Source of the DNA: Roseofilum reptotaenium CS-1145
Lineage (GTDB): Bacteria; Cyanobacteriota; Cyanobacteriia; Cyanobacteriales; Desertifilaceae
Direction: 5' to 3'
Length of the DNA: 33,703 nucleotides
Assembly (NCBI RefSeq): GCF_028330985.1
Contig: NZ_JAQMUE010000030.1
Coordinates: 1-33,703, forward strand
Positions within the stretch are counted from its first letter, which is position 1, and each line of letters begins with the position of its first letter. Below the pieces are notes generated by a model. That model ran no database searches and had not been told where the DNA came from. It saw only the letters and a list, made by a program, of their open reading frames with translations. The position numbers were made by a program, and so were the translations under genes. Below, in pieces: positions 16,174 to 22,192 of the stretch.

Positions 16174-18351
16174 AGCAGAGGCAACCTGACTAGAGGTAAT
16201 GGCGCTCATCTGTCCAGCATCAACCAAAGCTTGATAAATCATGGCTGCGGTTTCAGCGCGGGTTGCTTCATCATTGGGTCGCAAGCGATTGACATTGGGA
16301 TAATTCACCACTAATAGCTTTTGTAAGGCTCTGGAGATTGCCCCTTGTGCATAGCTAGGAATCTGATCGTGATCTTCAAAAATACCCAACATATTCGAGT
16401 CAGCAACTCCCAAATCTAAACCATTCACCAGAGAAACCAACACATCCGAGCGCTTAATGTTAGCGCTCGGATTAAACGTATCGGCAGAAACTCCCGATAA
16501 AAAGCCCGCTCGATAGGCCTGTTGAATGGCATCAGCAGCCCAAAAATCCGCTGGCACATCCTTAAAATTGACTCGATCGCGTTTGGGTTGGGGATTAAAC
16601 ACTTTCACCAATAAAGCTGCATATTGAGCGCGATTAATGGAACTATCGGGCCGGAATGTACCATCTTGAAATCCGCTAATTAAATCTTGCTCTAATAACC
16701 CGGTAACAAAAGGCCCTGACCAATGACCGACCAAATCGGCAAAGGCATCGGAGGTATTGGACGGACTGGCTGTTCCAGGAACGATATAACGAGAATTAAT
16801 GGGATCGGCATCTCCAGTCGCCACTAAAGACTGATAGAGAATAGCTGCCATTTCTGCACGGGTGATATCTCGTCGAGGATTCAGTAATCCCAGATCGGGA
16901 TAATTGACAATCATCCCTTTCACCGTCGCAGTGGTCACTTTGGTGATGGCATAATTGGGAATAGAGGTGCGATCGCGGAAAACGAACAAAGCGCTACTAT
17001 CGCCACCGGTTAACTCTAAGCCACTAATTAACGCTACGATCGCTTCTGTGCGGGTTAAATTCCGGCTTGGCCGAAATGTACCATCCGGATAACCCGATAA
17101 AAAGCCCATTTGGGAGGTTTTGGCGATCGCTGCTGCCCCCCAAAACCGACTGGAAATATCCAAAAACCCGATCGCTGGTCGTTTCAAGGGCACATTAAAT
17201 GCTTTCGCCAATAAAGCCGCATACTCTGCTCGAGTCAGATTATTATTGGGGCGGAATGTACCATCCGGGAATCCACTAATCACCCCTTTACTGACTAACG
17301 TTTCGATAAACTCTTGTGCCCAATGTCCCGCCACATCCCGTAGTTGTACGGGTGTAGGAGTCGGGGTGGGTGTAGGAGTCGGGGTGGGTGTTGGAGTCGG
17401 CCCGGGTGTTGGAGTAGGAGTAGGAGTCGGGGTCGGGGTAGGAGTTGGGGTCGGGCTTGGGGTCGGTGGCGGTGTAATCACCTCACTGGCAATAAAGTCA
17501 ATTAACCCTTTCACCCGATTGGGATTGAGTTGATTTCCGGCAGAAACCAACGTCGTTGTTGTGGCATTTTGCACATCATATCCCCCATTCCCCTGAAAGG
17601 TATTACCCCCAGGATCTTGAGCGCTACCCAAATCAGGAACGGATTGGGAAATCACCGTTAAACCATCTTCACTATTATTTTCAATCACGTTTTGCCGCAA
17701 AACCGGACGCGATCGATTAGATGCTACAATCCCCGCCCGATTATTACTGAGGCGATTACTAATAATTACGGGGGCTGCATCATCACTGACCGCAATTCCA
17801 TAACCCGTTTGGTCGCAGACATTACTGCGAATTTCTCCCTTAGAATTTTTTGCCATGGAAATGCCATTAGCATCATTCAATTGGAATACATTACCCTCAA
17901 TTAAGGGGTTCGCGCTCCCTGTCGCAAAAACACCTTCGCGCTTAGAGCGAGTAAAGGTATTATTGGCAATAACTGGAGCGGCTGATTCAATCCACACAGC
18001 AGTCCCACGGCTAAGGGGATTCGTTACCGTCACCCCTCGTAATTGGGAATTGGTATTGAGTCTCAGGGTAATATTTTGTCCAGCAAATGTGGGGCTAATA
18101 TAACTGCCGCCACCATCAATCGTCATTCCTTGCCCTTTATTGCTTTCACTACCAACAATAGTCACGCCAGAAGGAACAGTCAGAGGAAAAACTTCGCCAC
18201 TCGATGTATTGTAAGTCCCCGTAGCCAGTTGAATCGTGGTGCCAGAGGGTACATTTTGCAGAGCGCGACTAATGGTTTTGAATGGAGCAGCAGTCGATGC
18301 ACCAGAATTGCCATCATTGCCCGTTGCGGGATTGACATACAGAATGCTCAT
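16171..18351 (-). CDS. DUF1565/parallel beta-helix surface protein with six SLH repeats
   Basis: This is a predicted cell-surface protein. ATG at 18351 (MSILYVNPATGNDGNSG) matches the usual start of DUF1565 proteins. ATG at 18426 would add 25 unrelated residues. Residues about 1-280 are a right-handed beta-helix, with repeated turns such as IEGNVFQLNDANGI and IISNRLSNNRAGI, typical of pectate-lyase-like folds. A Pro-Thr linker (about 40 residues of PTPTPTP) follows. Six S-layer-homology repeats come in two blocks of three, with signatures GVISGFPDGTFRPN and DLISGFQDGTFRPD. SLH repeats bind cell-wall polymers in related proteins. No clear signal peptide is seen at this start, which is odd for a surface protein. 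No active-site residues are assigned, so carbohydrate binding or adhesion is as likely as catalysis. Confidence 0.88.
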   Translation of the reverse strand: MSILYVNPATGNDGNSGASTAAPFKTISRALQNVPSGTTIQLATGTYNTSSGEVFPLTVPSGVTIVGSESNKGQGMTIDGGGSYISPTFAGQNITLRLNTNSQLRGVTVTNPLSRGTAVWIESAAPVIANNTFTRSKREGVFATGSANPLIEGNVFQLNDANGISMAKNSKGEIRSNVCDQTGYGIAVSDDAAPVIISNRLSNNRAGIVASNRSRPVLRQNVIENNSEDGLTVISQSVPDLGSAQDPGGNTFQGNGGYDVQNATTTTLVSAGNQLNPNRVKGLIDFIASEVITPPPTPSPTPTPTPTPTPTPTPTPGPTPTPTPTPTPTPTPTPVQLRDVAGHWAQEFIETLVSKGVISGFPDGTFRPNNNLTRAEYAALLAKAFNVPLKRPAIGFLDISSRFWGAAAIAKTSQMGFLSGYPDGTFRPSRNLTRTEAIVALISGLELTGGDSSALFVFRDRTSIPNYAITKVTTATVKGMIVNYPDLGLLNPRRDITRAEMAAILYQSLVATGDADPINSRYIVPGTASPSNTSDAFADLVGHWSGPFVTGLLEQDLISGFQDGTFRPDSSINRAQYAALLVKVFNPQPKRDRVNFKDVPADFWAADAIQQAYRAGFLSGVSADTFNPSANIKRSDVLVSLVNGLDLGVADSNMLGIFEDHDQIPSYAQGAISRALQKLLVVNYPNVNRLRPNDEATRAETAAMIYQALVDAGQMSAITSSQVASA
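17343..17475. repeat. Tandem repeat encoding the Pro-Thr linker
   Basis: The plus strand reads as repeated GGTGTAGGAGTC and GGGGTCGGGGTA units of 6 and 12 bp, coding Pro-Thr pairs on the minus strand. Such tracts can change length by replication slippage, altering the spacer between the beta-helix and the wall-binding repeats. Confidence 0.8.
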
Positions 18352-18459
18352 GGTGTCAGGTAAAAGAGTAGAGTTAAGGGATACAGACCACCCTATCCAG
18401 GGATGATCTAGGGTTAACATGGCCATTCTACAGGGGCGATCGCGCTTTAGGGTTGGGGA

Positions 18460-18819
18460 ATGGCAATCCTAAAGCCAGTTGATGAATGTGAACCATCTAA
18501 ACTGAAATTCAACATGGTAACTACCGTTATTTGTTTCAATTTACTGATTTCTGCTTTTTGTCTGTGGTTGGCTTGGCGCATTGGGCGACTGAGGAAGCGA
18601 TTGGCGCGGATTGCGGATGTTTTGGTTATGGCAGAAAAGCGCACCGATCGCGTTCTCTTTCATGCCCCCAATCAAATTATCCGAGGACAACAGGGAAGTC
18701 GGTGGGTACGACAACGTTATGCTCTGGTTGCCCAACAATGGGCGCAGGTGGAAAAACTGTTAGCCATTTTAAGTTTAGTTCTAGGAGTTTGGCGAAGACG
18801 CTCTAGACATCAGCGCTAG
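18460..18819 (+). CDS. Hypothetical membrane protein of a cyanobacterial envelope cluster
   Basis: The product is 119 residues from ATG at 18460; ATG at 18514 (MVTTVICFNLLISAF) is an alternative that begins directly at the membrane helix. After the helix (about residues 20-40, VICFNLLISAFCLWLAWRIG) comes an Arg/Lys-rich segment (RLRKRLARIADVLVMAEKR). The C-terminus ends in WRRRSRHQR after another hydrophobic run. It lies just before the YtxH and DUF948 genes on the same strand, which suggests a shared envelope role. Function unknown. Confidence 0.65.
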   Translation: MAILKPVDECEPSKLKFNMVTTVICFNLLISAFCLWLAWRIGRLRKRLARIADVLVMAEKRTDRVLFHAPNQIIRGQQGSRWVRQRYALVAQQWAQVEKLLAILSLVLGVWRRRSRHQR

Positions 18820-18930
18820 TTTCGGTAAGATATGGGGTAAGAATGAGCATAACTCGGGCTTGCATCCCAAGTTATGCACAGTAATAGCTCGTGGAAAGCG
18901 GTGTAGTCTGATGAGGATACTGGCAAGGAT

Positions 18931-19347
18931 ATGTCTAAAAATCAATCAGGACAGTTTATTGGGGGTTTGTTGTTGGGAACAGCAGTGGGAGTTGTGACGG
19001 GAATTTTAATGGCTCCCCGTAGCGGACAACAGACTCGGAAGATTTTGAAAAAGTCGGTCGCGGCATTACCCGATTTAGCGGAGGATATCTCTACAAGCGT
19101 TCAATTTCAAGCGGATCGCCTAGGGGCATCGACTAAAGATACCTGGGAGGATACTCTGACTCGAGTGCGAGAGGCGATCGCTGCTGGAGTCGAAGCGGGT
19201 TTGCGCGAGCAAGAAAATCCCTCAATGGCTTCTCGTCCTTTGCACAGTGAAGAACAGAGTGTAGATCCCGATACAGATCAGTCTTTGACTGAGGAGTTTA
19301 ATTCTTCAGAAGGCTCAACTTATAATAATTCTCTGGATTTACAATAG
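18931..19347 (+). CDS. YtxH-domain protein
   Basis: The product is 138 residues from ATG at 18931. The N-terminal glycine-rich helix FIGGLLLGTAVGVVTGILMA followed by PRSGQQTRKIL is the YtxH signature. The rest is helical and then acidic, Ser/Glu-rich and probably disordered. YtxH proteins are small membrane-associated proteins often linked to general stress, with no defined biochemical activity. It sits between two other small membrane-protein genes, 111 and 136 bases from them, so a loose co-regulated cluster is likely. No strong promoter was identified. Confidence 0.85.
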   Translation: MSKNQSGQFIGGLLLGTAVGVVTGILMAPRSGQQTRKILKKSVAALPDLAEDISTSVQFQADRLGASTKDTWEDTLTRVREAIAAGVEAGLREQENPSMASRPLHSEEQSVDPDTDQSLTEEFNSSEGSTYNNSLDLQ

Positions 19348-19426
19348 GTTGAGATTGATTTAAGTTGTTGTATAACAACCGCCAAGGGTAACACCTGGTG
19401 TTCTTCCATTGCCTGTTGCCTATCCC

Positions 19427-19478
19427 CTATTCCCTTTTGCTTTTTTTCTTTCATTCTCTATTCCCTTTTGCTTTTTTT
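19427..19478. repeat. 21-bp direct repeat in a pyrimidine tract
   Basis: A 21-base block starting CTATTCCCTTTTGC and ending in a T run occurs at 19427-19447 and again at 19458-19478. It belongs to the CCCTATT repeat family and lies just before the GTG start of the DUF948 gene. Translating it as coding gives an artificial run of Phe, Pro and Leu. Confidence 0.7.
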
Positions 19479-19483
19479 TATTC

Positions 19484-19990
19484 GTGATCGACCCCCTATT
19501 TTGGTTAGGATTATCTATTCTTTTGGTCGCGGTTAGCTTAACCGCCGTGTTGGTTGTGCTAGTTCCCACAGTTAAAGAATTAGCTAGAGCCGCCCGTTCT
19601 GCGGAAAAATTGTTTGATACCCTGAGCCGGGAACTCCCACCAACCTTAGAATCCATCCGCTTAACCGGGATAGAAATTAGTGACCTGACGGATGATGTGT
19701 CCCAGGGCGTTCAACGAGCTTCACAAGTCGCGAAACAACTTGATCAGAGTATAGAGACCGCCCGCGAACAAGCTAAGGGGGTACAAGTTACGACCAAAAG
19801 TGTATTCACTGGCCTAAGAGTGGCTTGGAAACGATTTCAACAACCCAAAAGCTCTAGTAAAACAGATGCGATCGCTAACTCAGATCGCCCCTCTCTTCCC
19901 GTAACAGACAATCAACACTACGGAAGCACTCGACGCAAACTCCCCCGACGATCAGTCTCTCCTCTCATGCCCACAGACAAAGACAATTAA
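19484..19990 (+). CDS. DUF948-like membrane protein
   Basis: I place the start at GTG 19484. A TTG at 19409 in the same frame would put the pyrimidine repeat tract into the protein. Starting at VIDPLFWLGLSILLVAVSL matches cyanobacterial relatives. The product is about 168 residues. It has one N-terminal membrane helix followed by a long amphipathic, coiled-coil-like helix (ELARAARSAEKLFDTLSREL, then VSQGVQRASQVAKQLDQSIE) and a basic disordered tail. DUF948 proteins often neighbour YtxH genes, as here. The molecular role is unknown. Confidence 0.8.
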   Translation: MIDPLFWLGLSILLVAVSLTAVLVVLVPTVKELARAARSAEKLFDTLSRELPPTLESIRLTGIEISDLTDDVSQGVQRASQVAKQLDQSIETAREQAKGVQVTTKSVFTGLRVAWKRFQQPKSSSKTDAIANSDRPSLPVTDNQHYGSTRRKLPRRSVSPLMPTDKDN

Positions 19991-20146
19991 CAATTAATAA
20001 TTATTCTCATCTTCCTATCTCCTAGTCCCCTCACTCCCCACTCCTTTCTAAGATAAAAATCTAGTCAAAAATGTAAAGATTTGTTAAGATAATCTCACAA
20101 AACGTTCGGCTATTCCCACAACTGACCATTGCACGAGGGGTTAAGG

Positions 20147-20950
20147 ATGAAAAAAACACATAAAAAAACATATTGGCAAACCTGTTTAGCTGGAATTCTA
20201 GCGCTTTTGGTTTGGGCGATCGCTCCAGCCGCCCATGCCTACAACAACCCAGAACTCTTACCCGACCTACCCACACCTATCATTGACCTAGGCCGCAACC
20301 TCACCGACACCCAAGAAAGCAACCTAGCTGACGACCTCACCCAATTTGAACAACAAACCGGCTGGAAACTGAGAGTCTTAACCCAATTCGATCAAACCCC
20401 TGGCCGCGCCGTCAAAGACTTCTGGGGACTCAACGATAAAAGCGTTCTCCTAATCGCCGATGCCAGAGGAGGAAACATCCTCAACTTCAGCGTTGGTGAC
20501 GATGTCTATAGCCTGCTGCCCCGCACCTTCTGGATTGAACTCCAAACCCGCTACGGTAACCAATTCTTCGTCCGCGACAACGGCTCCGACCAATCCATCA
20601 TTCAATCCCTCGAATCGATCAAAACCTGCCTTGTCCAAGGCGGATGCAACGTCGTTCCTGGACTTCCCAGAGAACAATGGATTCTCACCCTGATCACCTC
20701 CCTCGTTGGTGGAGTAATCTTTGGCTTTGCTGCCATTCCTCGCCAAAATGGGCAAATCTTTGCCTGGCAATGGGCCCTAATCTTCTCTCCCCTGTGGGGC
20801 ATTCTATTTATTGCCTTCGGTATTGGCCCCGTTGTTTCTCGCACCAGTGAATGGTTACCCCTAGTTCGCAACATCATTGGATTTGCCCTAGGGGCCTTAG
20901 TTGCCTACCTCTCTCCCAGCTTTAACCAATCCGAAATCTCAGAAACCTAA
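20147..20950 (+). CDS. psb32: TPM-domain protein, Psb32/TLP18.3-like
   Basis: The product is about 267 residues from ATG at 20147 (MKKTHKKTYWQTC), preceded by GAGGGGTTAAGG. An N-terminal signal sequence ends near AIAPAAHAYNNPELLPD, so the domain faces the lumen or periplasm. The TPM domain has LPTPIIDLGRNLTDTQESNL, WKLRVLTQFDQTPGRAVKDFW and an ADARGG turn. The C-terminal part has two or three membrane segments (WILTLITSLVGGVIFGF and WALIFSPLWGILFIAFGIG). Psb32 proteins take part in photosystem II repair. Calling this the true Psb32 rather than another TPM protein is inference from the architecture. Confidence 0.75.
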   Translation: MKKTHKKTYWQTCLAGILALLVWAIAPAAHAYNNPELLPDLPTPIIDLGRNLTDTQESNLADDLTQFEQQTGWKLRVLTQFDQTPGRAVKDFWGLNDKSVLLIADARGGNILNFSVGDDVYSLLPRTFWIELQTRYGNQFFVRDNGSDQSIIQSLESIKTCLVQGGCNVVPGLPREQWILTLITSLVGGVIFGFAAIPRQNGQIFAWQWALIFSPLWGILFIAFGIGPVVSRTSEWLPLVRNIIGFALGALVAYLSPSFNQSEISET

Positions 20951-21072
20951 ACCAGAGTTGCCCAAACTGGTAAGCTAATACCGTAAGCATTCAGTGGTCA
21001 GTTCAGGGTAAACTCTACCCTACCCCTCTGAATACTCACTAGCTCACCTAAATCTTGGCTTGCTACTCGAAT

Positions 21073-21690
21073 ATGGAATGGCACATCACAGACGCTCTCA
21101 GTTTAGGAATCATTGACCGTGAAGTGGGTTCTCACCCTTTTTCACCAGCAGAATACGAAATTGTCCGTCGAGTGATCTACTCCACTGCCGATTTTGAGTA
21201 CAAGTCCCTAATTCGCTTTTCTGACCAATCTCTTCAATCTGGGGCAGCGGCTTTAGCTGCCCGCACTACAATTGTGGTTGATGTTCCCATGGTACAAGTG
21301 GGCATTGCCAAATTAATTCAGGAGACTTTTGCCAATCCAGTCTATTGCAGCATGGAGACCCTCACCCGTCCCCAAAAGGAAAAAACCCAAGTGGCTTGGG
21401 GCGTGGAAACCTTAGCGAGACGATACCCAGAAGGGATATTTGTAATTGGTGAATCTCACACAGCTCTGGCTGCCTTAGTGGAATTAGTGGAAACAGAAGT
21501 GATTAAACCCGCTTTAATTGTGGGCGCACCAGCAGGTTTTGTGGAAGCAGATGTTACGAAGGGCCGCTTAAACGATTCTCAAGTTCCCCATATTCGCATT
21601 GAGGGACGTAAAGGGAGCGCGGTAGTTGCTTCAGCAATTATGAATGGGCTAGTAGACTTGGCGTGGCAAGCCTACGGGCAAGAGGTATAG
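21073..21690 (+). CDS. cobH: Precorrin-8X methylmutase (CobH/CbiC)
   Basis: The enzyme moves a methyl group on precorrin-8X to give hydrogenobyrinic acid (or the cobalt form) in corrin synthesis. The product is about 205 residues from ATG at 21073 (MEWHITDALSLGIIDREVG), typical of the family. A TTG at 21055 would add six residues. Family segments seen are SPAEYEIVRRVIYSTADFEY, ALAARTTIVVDVPMVQVGI, and the C-terminal VGAPAGFV with GRKGSAVVASAIMNGL. In the best-studied CobH the RMVH motif carries a catalytic His. Here the aligned position appears to be Tyr (RRVIYS), which may be normal for cyanobacterial proteins. The gene ends 237 bases before the rRNA-like RNA. Confidence 0.9.
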   Translation: MEWHITDALSLGIIDREVGSHPFSPAEYEIVRRVIYSTADFEYKSLIRFSDQSLQSGAAALAARTTIVVDVPMVQVGIAKLIQETFANPVYCSMETLTRPQKEKTQVAWGVETLARRYPEGIFVIGESHTALAALVELVETEVIKPALIVGAPAGFVEADVTKGRLNDSQVPHIRIEGRKGSAVVASAIMNGLVDLAWQAYGQEV

Positions 21691-21859
21691 TTGTTTTAAT
21701 TTTGCGATTTGTTCTCGTCCAAGTTAATGTAGAGTCGGGCGGGTATAGATTTATTAAGTTGAAGATTTTTTATCAAGATCTAAACATTGTTATTGACATT
21801 TGAAAAGAAGGATTCACAGTGATCGCCACCTGTACAGATTAACAAAAGTTGCCAAGACC

Positions 21860-21870
21860 CACATTATGCT
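21860..21870. repeat. 11-bp direct repeat, upstream copy (partner 22110-22120)
   Basis: CACATTATGCT occurs here and again at 22110-22120, where its last three bases form part of the second stem of the structured RNA. The upstream copy lies before the proposed transcription start. Confidence 0.6.
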
Positions 21871-21914
21871 CTGAGATTTTAAGAGTTTTAGCAGATGTCT
21901 ACTGAAAATAGAGC

Positions 21915-21920
21915 TAAAAT
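21915..21920 (+). promoter_or_regulatory. Candidate -10 element of the rRNA-like RNA
   Basis: TAAAAT ends seven bases before 21928. That would start transcription at the base of the RNA's closing stem (21929). No good -35 hexamer is seen at the usual distance, so an activator or another sigma factor may be needed. This is inference from spacing only. Confidence 0.4.
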
Positions 21921-21957
21921 GGAATGTTAAGGCGTGCCCTGACTCTTACAGCTTACA

Positions 21958-21981
21958 TACTTCAGTACGAGAGGAACAGTA
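21958..21981 (+). other. Sarcin-ricin-loop-like hairpin within the RNA
   Basis: TACT (21958-21961) pairs with AGTA (21978-21981). Between them lies AGTACGAGAGGA (21964-21975), identical to the 12 universally conserved bases of the 23S/28S sarcin-ricin loop, including the GAGA tetraloop and the bulged-G segment. The next base is A, as I recall for eukaryotic 28S (GAGAGGAAC), rather than the C of E. coli. In the ribosome this loop is cut or depurinated by ribotoxins and triggers GTP hydrolysis on elongation factors. Confidence 0.8.
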
Positions 21982-22003
21982 ACACTGCCATGCAGTGGGT
22001 GGA

Positions 22004-22103
22004 CAGGGAACCAGGATGCGAAGAACCCGACAGGTGGACATTAAAAGTAGTCATCCTTTAAAGAGTGTGTAATAACTCATCGGCGGAGTCCCTGGTGTCC
22101 CTG
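22004..22103 (+). other. GTPase-associated-centre-like arm within the RNA
   Basis: CAGGGA (22004-22009) pairs with TCCCTG (22098-22103) and ACCAGG (22010-22015) with CCTGGT (22091-22096), with one bulged G. Inside, 22041-22083 aligns without gaps to E. coli 23S 1065-1107 as I remember it, with about 33 of 43 identical. The conserved core TTTAAAG (1081-1087) and the hexaloop GTAATA (1093-1098, at 22069-22074) are kept. The A1067 equivalent is 22043 and the A1095 equivalent is 22071. About 14 extra bases (22018-22032) are inserted after CCAGGATG relative to 23S. Confidence 0.75.
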
Positions 22104-22192
22104 AGCAAACACATTATGCTGTAAGTAACTTGCACGCCTTTCACGATCGCAGGGTATGATAACGAAGATTTAACTCTTGTTGCTTCTCAACC

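Larger units (their letters stand above)
21928..22141 (+). ncRNA. Structured RNA combining 23S sarcin-ricin-loop and GTPase-centre mimics
   Basis: About 214 nt in the cobH-menD gap. Its ends pair: AAGGCGTGC (21929-21937) with GCACGCCTT (22132-22140), then CTTACAGC (21945-21952) with GCTGTAAG (22118-22125). Three hairpins stand inside this stalk. The first is a sarcin-ricin-loop copy (21958-21981). The second is CACTGC-CAT-GCAGTG (21983-21997). The third is a long arm (22004-22103) carrying a copy of the L11-binding GTPase-associated centre. In 23S rRNA the GTPase centre lies about 1.6 kb before the sarcin-ricin loop; here the order is reversed and the spacing short, so it is not a leftover rRNA piece. 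Both modules normally contact EF-G, EF-Tu and related GTPases. I infer a free RNA that binds such a factor, L11 or an rRNA-targeting enzyme. A leader acting on menD (start 52 bases downstream) is possible. Confidence 0.75.

Noticed and set aside
17120-17533. 137-codon plus-strand frame rich in Gly-Val
   Set aside because: It is the antisense shadow of the Pro-Thr linker and SLH repeats of the minus-strand surface protein.
19409-19483. N-terminal extension of the DUF948 protein from TTG
   Set aside because: These codons translate the CCCTATT/CCCTTTTGC repeat; the family-like sequence begins at GTG 19484.
20951-21072. Cobalamin riboswitch before cobH
   Set aside because: The gap is only about 120 bases and lacks the conserved B12-box pattern. 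Only a small AGGGTA/TACCCT hairpin is present.
21928-22141. 6S RNA, tmRNA, RNase P RNA or a 23S pseudogene
   Set aside because: No tag frame, RNase P core or simple 6S rod is seen. The two 23S-like modules are in the wrong order and are held by unrelated complementary stems.
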